Shown: positions 32,000 through 41,341, counted from the stretch's first letter. The stretch: DNA of 64,000 nt from Clostridiales bacterium (GCA_004553495.1 SFLE01000010.1:1-64000), one strand, 5' to 3'. Made by a program: numbers and translations. The notes: generated by a model not told the origin, from the sequence alone.

Positions 32000-32439
32000 G
32001 AGCCGTACTGACACGAGTGGACAGCGCGTCCGTTGCCATAGACGGTAAGGTAAAAAGCAGCATAGGCAAGGGCTTTCTCGTGCTGCTCGGAGTGCACGCC
32101 GACGACGGCGAGAAGGAAGCGCTAAAGATAGCGGACAAGATATGCGGTCTGCGCATATTTGAGGACGCCGACGATAAAATGAATGTCAACCCCATGGACG
32201 CGGGCGCGCAGCTGCTGATAATCAGCCAGTTTACGCTGTTTGCCGACTGCAAGTCGCGCCGCCCCGGGTTTTCCAAGGCAGCCCGACCAGAAACGGCGAT
32301 CCCGCTTTACGAAAAGGTCATAGCCGAATGCCGCAGCCGCGGCTTCGAGGTCGGTACCGGCGAGTTCGGCGCGAAAATGAAGGTCGAGTCCGTAAACGAC
32401 GGACCCGTGACCATAATTCTTGATACAAGGGAGCTGTGA
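31996..32439 (+). CDS. dtd: D-aminoacyl-tRNA deacylase
   Basis: 147 residues, standard Dtd length. N-terminus MRAVLTRVDSASVAI, active-site motif ISQFTLFADCKSRRPGF (the SQFTL and GxRP parts both present, though here RRPGF), and the C-terminal NDGPVTIILDTREL with the conserved NxGPVT signature. Removes D-amino acids from mischarged tRNA. Its ATG overlaps the relA stop (ATGA), a gene order common in Firmicutes. Confidence 0.96.
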   Translation: MRAVLTRVDSASVAIDGKVKSSIGKGFLVLLGVHADDGEKEALKIADKICGLRIFEDADDKMNVNPMDAGAQLLIISQFTLFADCKSRRPGFSKAARPETAIPLYEKVIAECRSRGFEVGTGEFGAKMKVESVNDGPVTIILDTREL

Positions 32440-32441
32440 GC

Positions 32442-33056
32442 ATGAACATTAAAACCATACCCGTCGGACAGCTTGAGACAAACTGCTATGTCGTTATAAA
32501 CGAGGAAACGCTCGAGTGCGTTGTCATAGACCCCGGCGACGAGAGCAACACCATAATGGATTACATCGAGAGCAATAAGCTCAAATGCAGAGCGATAATG
32601 CTCACCCACGGTCACTTTGATCATGTCGGCGCGGTGGGCGAGATCGCCGCCGAGACCGGCTGCACCGTTTATATAAACGAGCGCGACGAGGGCTACAGGG
32701 TCGGCATGAGCGGAATGCTCTTCAAGCTGCCCGAGGGCGGAAAGACATATGACGACGGCGATGTTATCACCGAGGCGGGACTGACCTTCAGGGTGCTTGC
32801 AACTCCGGGGCACACCCCCGGCGGCGTGAGCCTTATCTGCGAAAACGCTCTGTTCACCGGCGATACGCTGTTTCGCGGAAGCTGCGGCAGAACGGATCTG
32901 CCCGGCGGCGATATGAACGCCGAAATGGCGTCGCTCAAAAAGCTCTGCGCGCTTTCCGGCGACTATGAGGTATACCCAGGGCACATGGACAGCTCTACCC
33001 TTGAGCGGGAGCGCCGATTTAACCACTATTGCCGCGAGGCCATGCAGAACTACTGA
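32442..33056 (+). CDS. Metallo-beta-lactamase-fold hydrolase (glyoxalase II-like)
   Basis: 204 residues from ATG 32442, which has GGGAG 8 nt upstream (a GTG two codons earlier is less likely). The zinc motif THGHFDHVG (HxHxDH) is intact, as are VLATPGHTPGG and LFTGDTLFRGSCGRTDL, and the final GHMDSST. This is the YcbL/GloB2-type family that often follows relA-dtd. Probable hydrolase of a thioester such as S-lactoylglutathione analogues; exact substrate unknown. Confidence 0.88.
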   Translation: MNIKTIPVGQLETNCYVVINEETLECVVIDPGDESNTIMDYIESNKLKCRAIMLTHGHFDHVGAVGEIAAETGCTVYINERDEGYRVGMSGMLFKLPEGGKTYDDGDVITEAGLTFRVLATPGHTPGGVSLICENALFTGDTLFRGSCGRTDLPGGDMNAEMASLKKLCALSGDYEVYPGHMDSSTLERERRFNHYCREAMQNY

Positions 33057-33070
33057 CAACGGAGACATTA

Positions 33071-33535
33071 ATGCTTTACGACATACTCAAGACCCTCGTT
33101 ATAGGAATGCTCCCAATCCTTGAAATACGCGGAGCGATACCCGTCGGCATTGCGGCAGGACTCGACCCGTGGCTGTCGTTCGGAGCGGGCTTTGTGGGCA
33201 ATATGCTGCCCGTGCCGTTTCTCATTCTGCTGACCCGTCACATAATACAGTGGATGAAAAAGCACCATATCCTCGATAAATTCACCTCGTTTCTCGAGCG
33301 CAAGGGCGCCGAAAAAGCGGAAACGGTGCATAAGTACAGCTTTTGGGGATTGTTCATCCTCGTTGCCATACCGCTGCCGGGTACCGGCGCATGGACGGGC
33401 GCGCTTGTTGCCTCGCTTCTTGATATGCGCCTTAAAAGCGCGCTTCCGGCTATCGCCATGGGCGTTGCCGTTGCTGGGCTTATTGTGATGCTCGCAACCT
33501 TCGGCGTAATATCCGCTGGATCATTCTTTGGATAA
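33071..33535 (+). CDS. Small multidrug export-family membrane protein (COG2426-like)
   Basis: 154 residues with start at ATG 33071 behind ACGGAGAC. Two repeats of hydrophobic helices with the characteristic PILEIRGAIPVGIAAGL, FVGNMLPVPFLILLTR and PLPGTGAWTGALVASLL motifs. The family is annotated as small multidrug exporters but the function is poorly supported; it belongs to the DedA-like superfamily in layout. Last gene of the recJ-relA-dtd operon. Confidence 0.85.
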   Translation: MLYDILKTLVIGMLPILEIRGAIPVGIAAGLDPWLSFGAGFVGNMLPVPFLILLTRHIIQWMKKHHILDKFTSFLERKGAEKAETVHKYSFWGLFILVAIPLPGTGAWTGALVASLLDMRLKSALPAIAMGVAVAGLIVMLATFGVISAGSFFG

Positions 33536-33713
33536 TCATTCACGCGACATATAGCTGCTATAATCGAATAGATATGAATAAAGACCTGCAAAATGCTGAA
33601 TTTTGCAGGCCTTTCGTGCATATATGCGCTTGGTTGTTGCATTTATACAATTGCGGCAATATACGAAGCCAATGTTTGTACAGATTTACAACATGAATTT
33701 TATTCAAAAACTA

Positions 33714-33742
33714 TTGCATATTTGTGAATAAAAATGTATAAT
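33714..33742 (+). promoter_or_regulatory. Promoter of the M14 carboxypeptidase gene
   Basis: TTGCAT (33714-33719), 17-bp spacer, TATAAT (33737-33742). A hairpin CCTGCAAAAT/ATTTTGCAGG at 33589-33610 upstream probably ends the previous operon. The rest of the 252-bp gap is AT-rich with no other feature I can name. Confidence 0.78.
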
Positions 33743-33787
33743 AGCCACTGTCAATGAATAAAACAGAAAGGCGACAAGGTAGGAAAA

Positions 33788-36700
33788 ATGCAAAAGGCGA
33801 AGACAAACACCAATTTTACTAAATTAGTTTCCATGCTGCTTGTCATTATGATGATCGTTTCGCTGGTGCCGGTAACGGCGTCGGCAGACCCGGCAAGCGC
33901 AAGCTTTGAAAATCTCTCCGGAGGCAAGGATGTCATCTCCCTCGCTGAAGGGCGTGACTACAAAGCGACAATACCGGTAAGCGGCGATGTTGACCCTGCG
34001 TCGGTCACATGGTCGCTTGAAAAGGACAGCTCCAAGACTTATGTCAGCAAAGAGCTCTTCCCCAACCAGACTGAGGGCGGCGCGGTTGACACATGGCTCT
34101 GCGCCGATAATAAGACTCAGCTGTTTAACAAAGTCAATACCAGCGTGAGCGACGAAAACGGTCAGAAGAGCCTCGTTGCCGAGTTCAGCACCAACGGTTA
34201 CTTCTACAGCTACAACTGGCACACCGGTCAGTCGGATGCCGACAACAGCGCCCCTCACGGCGAAGGCGGCTCTTACCTCGATGTGTGCGGCTACTTCAAC
34301 CTCGTTGCGAAGGATGCAAGCGGCAATGTGCTCGGCTCCGTCGCGGTGAAGATAGTTCCCTATGACAGCTTCCACACCATGGACGAGATATACACCGAGC
34401 TCGACGATATGGTAGCTGCGGCAGCCGACAGCGGCATTTTCGTTCAGAAGTATTCCATGGGCAAGTCCTCGGGCGAGATATATGACGCGCTTGATATGCC
34501 CTACCTTATCATTGCAAAGGACAGCGCTTCCGTTCAGAAGTGGCTCGAGTTCACTGAGAAGGCGGAAACGCAGCCTACCCAGACCCTCGCAGACATCGAG
34601 GCGGGTAAATATGACGATATAAAGGTTCCTGTAATGTACTCGAACATACACGCAAACGAGGTCGCCGCGACTGACGGCATCATGGACTTCGCGTGGATGC
34701 TCGTAAACGCCGCAAACGGCGACGGAAAGCTCAGCTACAATAACCTCACCGGCTTCACCGAGGAAGGCAAGACCCAGTTCGAGTCCGAGAAGGAAGCTCA
34801 GAGCATGGCTATTCCCGAGCTCGTAGCCGATAAGGCGACCTACATTGGCTGGCTCAAGGCAGGCAACAGGTCCTCCGGCGTTGTAGATCTCGACAAGTAC
34901 TACACTCAGGAGACCGTTACCACCACTATAAACGAGCTGCTCGACGATGTGTTCTTCATCCTCGTTCCCGAGGAAAATGTCGAGGGACGCTCCTACATCA
35001 CCCGTGAGGCATCCAACGGCTATGACCTCAACCGCGATAACTCCTTCCAGACCACTGAGGAAACTCAGAATATGCAGAAGCTCATCGCAACCTTCAACCC
35101 CGTATCCCTCACCGAGTTCCACGGCCGCGTCAGCGCGTTCCAGTGCGAGCCCTGCGATCCCCCGCACGAGCCGAACTTCGAGTACGACCTGCTGTCCGAG
35201 CACCTCATAGGCGGCGGCGAGTCCCTCGGTATTGCGGCAGTTGCAAATAACGATACCTACAACAGTTATGTCATCCCCCAGCGCGATTACCTCACCGATT
35301 ACGGCAACGGCGATACCTACTGGGACGATCCCTGGGACGATATGTCCACCTCTTACACCCCGCAGTTTGCGATGCTCCAGGGCACCGTGGCATACACCGT
35401 TGAGCTTCCGGGCTACAACGATGCCGGTGCAGACCTCGTTCAGTACGGCTGTCTCGGTCAGTCCAATTACATAGCGGATGATAAGCTTGGCTACCTCTCC
35501 GCTCAGACCGAGATATTCGAGCGCGGCGTGACTAACTTCAACTCCGATGCACAGGAGCTCGTCGGTCAGTGGCTGTGCGACCAGAACGACATTGAGGGCG
35601 CAGAGTCCGATATCTTCCGTCCCGAGTACACCGGCGACGGCGAAAACAACAACTTCTATCCCGAGTGCTACATCATCCCGCTCGACGCCGCAAACCAGTC
35701 TAACCTCCAAGCAGCCGGCGAAATGATGGAGTGGCTCAGCCGCAACGATGTTAAGATACTGGTCACCGAGTCCGAGTTCACCTATGACGGCGTGACCTAT
35801 CCTGCGGGAACCATGATAGTTTCCATGTATCAGGCAAAGCGCTCCGTTGCAAACGGCGTGCTGTACGACGGCACCTTCATCACCGGCTGGAGCGTTCTCT
35901 ACTCCGAGGGCATAACGAGCTTCAATGAGACCCGCGGCTTTGACATGGTGACCGTGGCTAAGCCCGAGGCATATAAGACCATCAAGGCAGCTTGCGGAAG
36001 CTGGATGGATTACGATGCATGCAAGAGCTATGTGAGCGCAAACCTCGGCTCCGAGTTTGTAGGCTCCAGCAACGAGTATGTCGTTATCTCCAACGCCTCC
36101 GAGGACTCCACCAAGGCGGTAAACGCCCTTCTCAAGGCTGAAAAGACCGTCGGCATGATCACCGACGCCGACAGCAAATACTACGGCGACTTCGTTTGCA
36201 GCTATGCCGATTGGCTCAGCATATGCGGCGACTATGTTCTCACCGGCACCGGACTTGCAGCCTCCGATGTTCCCGCTGCAAAGGTCATCACCAAGAGCCC
36301 CAAGGTGTACATCACCGGCGAGGTCGGCCCCGACGACTCCGGCTTCAAGTGGACCTCCCGCGTCGGCTGGATGAACTATGAGTGGAACTACGACCGCGAG
36401 GCAATGAAGCTCATGGGCTTTGAGGTCACCAGCGATCCCGCTCAGGCAGACCTTATCCTCGGCGCAAACACCCTCGACGGTGCAGCAAAGGCACAGGTCC
36501 TTGCGGGCACCCCGTACATCGGCTACAACTACGCGGCAGAAGAGAACATCTTCGGCGACGCTCTGAGCGTTGACAGCGCAGAGGGCTTTGACTGCCTCGG
36601 CTATGTCACCTACCCGACCACGACTCTCGTCAACGCATCCTATGTCATGGATAACGACGATGTCATGTACATGTACGGCGACTACGGTCCGCATTACTTC

Positions 36701-37540
36701 TCCAGCATCCCCGAGGGCGCACAGGTCCTCGTGCAGGTCGACGGCAGCAAGGATCCTACCGAAGGCTTCGTTATCATGAAGACCGACGAGCAGAAGGCTG
36801 CAGCCGAGAAGTTCCTCGATAACTCCATCCAGGCGATCTCCTATCAGGGCAAGCTCAATGCAAGCGACGAAAACGAGATCAATGTCGTTTACTTCGCAAA
36901 CACCCTGACCCACAAGGTACACCAGCGCGATGAGTACGCTTTCATCAGCAACTTCGCATTCTCCTCGCTCCTCGGCGATGAGTTCAAGACGGGCGAGAGC
37001 GAGTCTGATCTGCCCTTCAAGGATGTAAGCACCGAGCAGTGGTTCTACAAGAATGTTGAGTATGTATACAACAACAAACTCATGAAGGGCATGACCACCG
37101 ACACCTTCGCACCCGATGCAACGATGACCCGCGAGATGTTCGCGACCGTCATCTACCGCATGGCAGGCACTCCCTCCGTTGAGGGCATGACGATGCCGTT
37201 TACCGATGTTCCCGCCACGAGCTATGCGTACAACGCTATCCTCTGGGCTTACAACAACGGCGTAGTCAAGGGAACGAGCGACACGACCTTCGCACCCGGC
37301 GACAGCATCACCCGCGCGCAGACCGTAACGATGCTCTACCGTTATGCAAAGTCCCCCGAGGTCAGCGGCACTCTGAGCTTCACCGATGCCTCCGCCGTGG
37401 CTGATTGGGCAGCTGACGCAGTGCTGTGGGCAAGCCAGAACGAAATAGTTTCCGGCTATCCCGACGGCAGCTTCGGTCCTGACGACACCGCGACCCGTGC
37501 GCAGATGGCAAAGATACTCCAGGGCTACTGCGAAAAGTAA
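33788..37540 (+). CDS. Secreted M14 zinc carboxypeptidase with three SLH domains
   Basis: 1250 residues. Signal peptide (LVSMLLVIMMIVSLVPVTASA). The peptidase domain has zinc ligands H288-x2-E291 (SNIHANEVAATDG) and H445 (SLTEFHGRVSA), and the catalytic Glu E539 in AYTVELPGYND, so the M14 site is complete. A long middle part (about 560-1075) is unrecognised. Three SLH domains (about 1078-1250; LPFKDVSTEQWFYKNVEYVY, FTDVPATSYAYNAILWA, FTDASAVADWAADAVLW) fix it to the cell wall. The SLH part closely matches that of the protein encoded at 17439. Likely a surface enzyme trimming dietary or host peptides. Confidence 0.9.
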   Translation: MQKAKTNTNFTKLVSMLLVIMMIVSLVPVTASADPASASFENLSGGKDVISLAEGRDYKATIPVSGDVDPASVTWSLEKDSSKTYVSKELFPNQTEGGAVDTWLCADNKTQLFNKVNTSVSDENGQKSLVAEFSTNGYFYSYNWHTGQSDADNSAPHGEGGSYLDVCGYFNLVAKDASGNVLGSVAVKIVPYDSFHTMDEIYTELDDMVAAAADSGIFVQKYSMGKSSGEIYDALDMPYLIIAKDSASVQKWLEFTEKAETQPTQTLADIEAGKYDDIKVPVMYSNIHANEVAATDGIMDFAWMLVNAANGDGKLSYNNLTGFTEEGKTQFESEKEAQSMAIPELVADKATYIGWLKAGNRSSGVVDLDKYYTQETVTTTINELLDDVFFILVPEENVEGRSYITREASNGYDLNRDNSFQTTEETQNMQKLIATFNPVSLTEFHGRVSAFQCEPCDPPHEPNFEYDLLSEHLIGGGESLGIAAVANNDTYNSYVIPQRDYLTDYGNGDTYWDDPWDDMSTSYTPQFAMLQGTVAYTVELPGYNDAGADLVQYGCLGQSNYIADDKLGYLSAQTEIFERGVTNFNSDAQELVGQWLCDQNDIEGAESDIFRPEYTGDGENNNFYPECYIIPLDAANQSNLQAAGEMMEWLSRNDVKILVTESEFTYDGVTYPAGTMIVSMYQAKRSVANGVLYDGTFITGWSVLYSEGITSFNETRGFDMVTVAKPEAYKTIKAACGSWMDYDACKSYVSANLGSEFVGSSNEYVVISNASEDSTKAVNALLKAEKTVGMITDADSKYYGDFVCSYADWLSICGDYVLTGTGLAASDVPAAKVITKSPKVYITGEVGPDDSGFKWTSRVGWMNYEWNYDREAMKLMGFEVTSDPAQADLILGANTLDGAAKAQVLAGTPYIGYNYAAEENIFGDALSVDSAEGFDCLGYVTYPTTTLVNASYVMDNDDVMYMYGDYGPHYFSSIPEGAQVLVQVDGSKDPTEGFVIMKTDEQKAAAEKFLDNSIQAISYQGKLNASDENEINVVYFANTLTHKVHQRDEYAFISNFAFSSLLGDEFKTGESESDLPFKDVSTEQWFYKNVEYVYNNKLMKGMTTDTFAPDATMTREMFATVIYRMAGTPSVEGMTMPFTDVPATSYAYNAILWAYNNGVVKGTSDTTFAPGDSITRAQTVTMLYRYAKSPEVSGTLSFTDASAVADWAADAVLWASQNEIVSGYPDGSFGPDDTATRAQMAKILQGYCEK

Positions 37541-37560
37541 CCTCTCAAAATAACTGTTGC

Positions 37561-37589
37561 AAAGCCAAGGTCATTTGACCTTGGCTTTG
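37561..37589 (+). terminator. Terminator of the M14-SLH gene
   Basis: AAAGCCAAGGTCA and TGACCTTGGCTTT are perfect 13-bp arms around TT. The T tract is short. Confidence 0.8.
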
Positions 37590-37602
37590 TGTATATAACG
37601 AT

Positions 37603-37631
37603 AAAAAAGCCGAGACCTGATGGTCTCGGCT
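37603..37631 (-). terminator. Terminator of the glucosidase-PNPOx unit
   Basis: AGCCGAGACC (37608-37617) and GGTCTCGGCT (37622-37631), followed on the - strand by six T. Confidence 0.88.
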
Positions 37632-37637
37632 GAATGC

Positions 37638-38102
37638 TTATTTAAATCTCTGCTTTGCCGTGAAAATATCCACAACGATCTTTTCAACGCAGGTGTTTCT
37701 TATAACGGCATCGGTGCAGGTCATGCCCTCAAAGCCGCAGTGGCGGCATAGGAGGTTCAGACCCTTGACCGCCTCGTCGCCGGTGACGGGGCTCATATCA
37801 CCCCAGCCGATGAAGCTCTTGTAGTCGGCTGTCTGAGCGCCGTCCTCAAGCTCCACAAAGCCCTCGCAGACATCGGTCTCGACGCAGACCTTCGCATTTT
37901 TTGCGGCAAGCTCGTGCCGCCTGCCGGTTTTTGCACCGTGGACATAAAATGTGATAACGCCGTCGGAAGTCTCGTAACCGAACGACAGCGGGACTATGTA
38001 CGGTGCGCCGTCGTCGGAAAACGCAACTCGCAGAGTGTCGCACTTTTCTATCAGCGTGCAAATTTCGTCAAACTACTCTATTGCGCGGTCATGCCGTCTC
38101 AT
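37638..38102 (-). pseudogene. PNPOx-family (NimA-like) flavin protein interrupted by an amber codon
   Basis: Reading from the ATG at 38102, MRRHDRAIE is followed by TAG (38075-38073) and then, in the same frame and without any gap, FDEICTLIEKCDTLRVAFSD, DGAPYIVPLSFGYE and ITFYVHGAKTGRRHELA to a normal end at 37638. The MRR-DR start and the FDEI region are the usual N-terminus of pyridoxamine-phosphate-oxidase-like nitroreductases of about 150 residues. So the gene is complete except for one stop codon at position 10, reachable by a single base change from GAG, AAG or CAG. Its ATG overlaps the TGA of the glucosidase gene. Either a very recent pseudogene, a sequencing error, or amber read-through. 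Confidence 0.82.
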
Positions 38103-39772
38103 CAAAACAGATACACCCTCATTTCATACGGCCTTGCGGTAAAGCCGTTTGCTATAACAAAGTTATTCTCGTAGTTTCCGAACACCTGCTTACTCTCGTC
38201 GAGGACTATGCCCTCAGGCGCGTCAAAGCGCGCGGGTTTCTCGGAATACGAGCAGATGACCAGCAGCTTTTTGCCGGCAAGGTTGCGCTCGTAGACATAC
38301 AGCTCCTTGCTCTTGGGGTAGTGCTCGACATAGTCGCCGTATATGACGACGGGGTTATCGCGCCTGAATTGCAGAGCGTCGCGGTAGAAATTGAGCAAGC
38401 TGTTCTCGTCATCGAGCTGGCTCTGGACATTTATCTTCTTGTAGTTCGGATTTACCACAAACCACGGCTTTACATCGGAAAATCCGCCGTTAGGCGCATC
38501 CGACCACTGCATACAGGTCCTTGCGTTGTCACGCGATGCCTTCTGCGCAAGCTTGAGCACCGTCGCCTTGGACAGTCCGAGCGAGCGGGCGATGCGGGCG
38601 TTGTTTTTGACCATGATGTCCTTATATTCGTCCAGCGACCTGAGCGGCGTGTTCACCATGCCGATCTCCTGCCCCTGATATACGAAAGGCGTACCGCGCT
38701 GGAACAGATAGCTTGCTGCGATGCTCTTGCCGCTCTCAACGCGGTATTTCTCGCTTCCGTAGCGGCTTATGATGCGCGGATGGTCGTGGTTTTCCATGTA
38801 CAGAGCGTTCCAGCCCTTGCCGTACATCTGGGTCTGCCACTTCGTAAACGCCTTTTTGAGCTTTATGAGATCAAACGGACGCTGCAAAAAGTCCGTTATG
38901 AAGCAGTCCGCCTCCATGTGGGCGAAGTTTATCATCATGTCGAGGACCTTGTCCTTGCCCTCGCGCACATAGCTCAGAGCAACGGAGGGCTCCATGCGCG
39001 GACCCTCGCCCACGGTGAAGCAGTCGTAGAAATCGAGCACATCGCGCTTAAATTCGGCAAGGTAATCATGGACCTTCGGCAGATTGGTATAGTACTGCAT
39101 ACCGGTAGCGGCAGGAAGCTTTATCTTTGCATCCGGAAGTCCGTCGGCTTTGGCGATGTAGGTTATAACATCCTCGCGGAAGCCGTCAACGCCCATGTCC
39201 AGCCAGAAGCGCATTATGTCCTTGACCTCTTCGCGCACCTTCGGGTTTGCCATGTTGAGATCCGGCTGCTTTTTGGAGAATATGTGCATATACCACTCGT
39301 CGGTCCGCTTGTCATACTCCCAGGCTCTGCCCTCAAACAGGCTGTCCCAGTTGTTTGGCGGGCGCTTTTTGCCCTTGCCGGGACGCCAGTAGTAATAGTC
39401 GCGGTAGGGACTGTCCTTGCTGCTGCGGCTTGATTTGAACCACGGATGCTCGTCGGAGGTGTGGTTTACGACAAGGTCCATGAAAACGCGCATACCGCGC
39501 TCGTGGGCCCCGTCGAGCACCTGCTTGAACACCTCGAGGTCGCCGAAGTCGGGATGGATGCTCTTGTAGTCGGAGATGTCGTAGCCGTAGTCGGCGTTGG
39601 GGGAGGGGTAAAGCGGTGAGAACCATATGCCGTCAACATTTAAAGACGCGATGTAATCGAGCTTCGATAGAACGCCCCACAGGTCGCCTATACCGTCGCC
39701 GTTACCGTCGCAGAAGCTGCGGCACCATATCTGGTACACCGCCATTTCCTTATACCAGCACTTTTTTTCCAT
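38102..39772 (-). CDS. GH13 alpha-glucosidase (oligo-1,6-glucosidase-like)
   Basis: 556 residues from the ATG at 39772, chosen because TTTGGAGAAA is just upstream; a frame extension to 39814 would cross the operator. Family features: AVYQIWCRSFCDGNGDGIGD, VMDLVVNHTSDEHPWF-type region II, GVDGFREDVI with the Asp nucleophile, TVGEG with the acid/base Glu and MENHDHPR with the third carboxylate. The QPDLNMANPKVREEV segment is typical of GH13 subfamily 31. Probable cytoplasmic hydrolysis of isomalto-/malto-oligosaccharides. Controlled by a palindromic operator over its promoter and coupled to the PNPOx gene. Confidence 0.93.
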   Translation of the reverse strand: MEKKCWYKEMAVYQIWCRSFCDGNGDGIGDLWGVLSKLDYIASLNVDGIWFSPLYPSPNADYGYDISDYKSIHPDFGDLEVFKQVLDGAHERGMRVFMDLVVNHTSDEHPWFKSSRSSKDSPYRDYYYWRPGKGKKRPPNNWDSLFEGRAWEYDKRTDEWYMHIFSKKQPDLNMANPKVREEVKDIMRFWLDMGVDGFREDVITYIAKADGLPDAKIKLPAATGMQYYTNLPKVHDYLAEFKRDVLDFYDCFTVGEGPRMEPSVALSYVREGKDKVLDMMINFAHMEADCFITDFLQRPFDLIKLKKAFTKWQTQMYGKGWNALYMENHDHPRIISRYGSEKYRVESGKSIAASYLFQRGTPFVYQGQEIGMVNTPLRSLDEYKDIMVKNNARIARSLGLSKATVLKLAQKASRDNARTCMQWSDAPNGGFSDVKPWFVVNPNYKKINVQSQLDDENSLLNFYRDALQFRRDNPVVIYGDYVEHYPKSKELYVYERNLAGKKLLVICSYSEKPARFDAPEGIVLDESKQVFGNYENNFVIANGFTARPYEMRVYLF

Positions 39773-39789
39773 AGCATTTTCTCCAAATA

Positions 39790-39833
39790 AAAATTGTTGC
39801 AACAATTTTATCACATTGAAGTTGCCGTTGCAA
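39790..39833 (-). promoter_or_regulatory. Promoter and LacI-type operator of the glucosidase gene
   Basis: On the - strand TTGCAA (39833-39828), 17-bp spacer, TAAAAT (39810-39805). A perfect 20-bp palindrome, AAAATTGTTGCAACAATTTT (39790-39809), overlaps the -10 box and start site. The TTGTTGCAACAA core resembles operators of LacI/MalR-type sugar repressors. No such regulator is in the window. Confidence 0.75.
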
Positions 39834-39867
39834 TATCCTCATATTTTATGCGCACACTAAAATGATG

Positions 39868-39896
39868 TTGACAAGTGCGTGCGCGTATTGTACTAT
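39868..39896 (+). promoter_or_regulatory. Promoter of the ECF-S/coaX operon
   Basis: TTGACA (39868-39873), 17-bp spacer, TACTAT (39891-39896), divergent from the glucosidase promoter. Confidence 0.72.
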
Positions 39897-39951
39897 TTAC
39901 GCGAAAACGCGCCGCACCCGATCTGATCGGGGCGACAGCAGGAGGTAAAAA

Positions 39952-40551
39952 ATGAATAACAGCAAACGCAGGGGCAGCACCCGCCGCATGACGGGGCTTG
40001 CTATCTTCACCGCGATAATCGTGGTGCTTCAGGTGCTCTGCACCTTCGTGAGGTTTGGCCCGTTCTCAATAACGCTGGCACTTGCGCCTATCATAATCGC
40101 AACGGCGATATACGGCAAGGGCGCGGGAGCATATCTCGGCGGAGTTTTCGGACTTGTCGTTCTCGTCACCGGACTTCTCGGCTGGGACGGAGGAACGGTA
40201 ATGCTGCTTATGAGCATAAATCCGGCGGCTTGCGTTGCCATATGCATAGTAAAGGGTGCGGCAGCGGGCTTTTTGGCGGGATTGTGCTATGAGCTCATCG
40301 CAAAGAAAAGCGAGAAGACCGCGGTCGTGGTGTCCGGTGTCGTTTGCCCCGTTGTAAATACCGGACTGTTCATCGTGGGCATGCTGGTATTTTTCTTTGA
40401 CACGATAAGCGGCTGGGCAAACGGACAGAATATGCTGCTTTATATAATCGTGGGTCTTACGGGCGTAAACTTCCTCGTCGAGCTGGGCGTTAACCTGCTG
40501 CTCGGCGCGGGGATAACCCGAATCATACGCGCGGGAAAGAATATGCACTGA
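39952..40551 (+). CDS. ECF transporter substrate-binding (S) component, probably pantothenate
   Basis: 199 residues, about six helices, with the ECF-S features: RRMTGLAIFTAIIVVLQVLC start, ALAPIIIATAIYGKGAGAYLG, and GGVFGLVVLVTG. AGGAGG is 7 nt before the ATG. The gene lies 9 nt before pantothenate kinase coaX, which is the best evidence that the substrate is pantothenate. It needs a shared EcfA/EcfT energising module, not in this window. Confidence 0.85.
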   Translation: MNNSKRRGSTRRMTGLAIFTAIIVVLQVLCTFVRFGPFSITLALAPIIIATAIYGKGAGAYLGGVFGLVVLVTGLLGWDGGTVMLLMSINPAACVAICIVKGAAAGFLAGLCYELIAKKSEKTAVVVSGVVCPVVNTGLFIVGMLVFFFDTISGWANGQNMLLYIIVGLTGVNFLVELGVNLLLGAGITRIIRAGKNMH

Positions 40552-40560
40552 GGTGATCGA

Positions 40561-41340
40561 ATGATCCTGACAATTGATGTCGGCAATACGAATGTCGTGC
40601 TCGGCTGTGTCGAAAACGGCGAGGTAAAAAGCATAAGCAGGCTCGCAACGAATACGAGCGACCTGCCCAATGACTATGCGCTCAAAATGCGCCAGAGCTT
40701 TGAGTTCGACGGCGTTGACTACCGCAGCTTTGAGGGGGCTATCCTGTCCTCGGTCGTGCCGCAGGTAAACAGGGCCATCCGCTCCGCCGTGCGCAAGCTC
40801 ACGGGGCTTGAGTGCATGATAGTCGGCGCGGGAATAAAAACCGGCGTCAATGTCAAGATAGACGATCCCGGAACGCTCGCGGGCGACCTGATAACCGGAA
40901 CGGTCGGGGCACTGTCGCTGTATGCTCCGCCGCTCATAATCGTCGATATGGGTACCGCCACGACTATCGTTGCGGTGGATAAGGACGGCGCTTACATCGG
41001 CGGAGCCATCGTGCCGGGGGTAAACCTCTCGTATGAGGCGCTCTCGTCGGGCACGAGCCTTCTGCCGAATATCTCGATAGAGGCTCCGAAAAAGTGCATT
41101 GCAACAAACACCGTTGACAGTATGAAATCCGGTGCGGTTTTCGGCACCGCTGCCATGATCGACGGCATGATAGACCGCATGGAATCCGAGCTCGGCGGGG
41201 AAGCGACCGTCGTTGCAACCGGCGGACTGTCCGGCGGCATAATGCCGTATTGCAGGCATGAGATCCGCCACGAGCCCGAGCTCCTGCTCAAGGGGCTTGC
41301 GATACTGTATCAGAAAAACGCCAAGCCGAGAAAGAAATAA
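40561..41340 (+). CDS. coaX: Type III pantothenate kinase
   Basis: 259 residues. ASKHA-fold motifs: LTIDVGNTNVVLGC (phosphate 1), ILSSVVPQVN, GVNVKIDDPGTLAGDLI-type region, VDMGTATTIVAVD (phosphate 2) and GGAIVPGVNLSYEAL. Catalyses the first step of CoA synthesis, is not inhibited by CoA and does not need free-standing CoaA. AGGTGA precedes the ATG. In operon with the ECF-S component. Confidence 0.97.
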   Translation: MILTIDVGNTNVVLGCVENGEVKSISRLATNTSDLPNDYALKMRQSFEFDGVDYRSFEGAILSSVVPQVNRAIRSAVRKLTGLECMIVGAGIKTGVNVKIDDPGTLAGDLITGTVGALSLYAPPLIIVDMGTATTIVAVDKDGAYIGGAIVPGVNLSYEALSSGTSLLPNISIEAPKKCIATNTVDSMKSGAVFGTAAMIDGMIDRMESELGGEATVVATGGLSGGIMPYCRHEIRHEPELLLKGLAILYQKNAKPRKK

Positions 41341-41341
41341 T

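Noticed and set aside
33824..36922. A 1032-codon open frame antisense to the M14-SLH gene
   Set aside because: No RBS, no recognisable domain, and the sense strand has complete catalytic and SLH motifs. Codon-bias artefact.
38003..39433. A 476-codon + strand frame over the glucosidase gene
   Set aside because: The - strand encodes a complete GH13 enzyme with catalytic residues; the + frame has none and crosses the PNPOx remnant.
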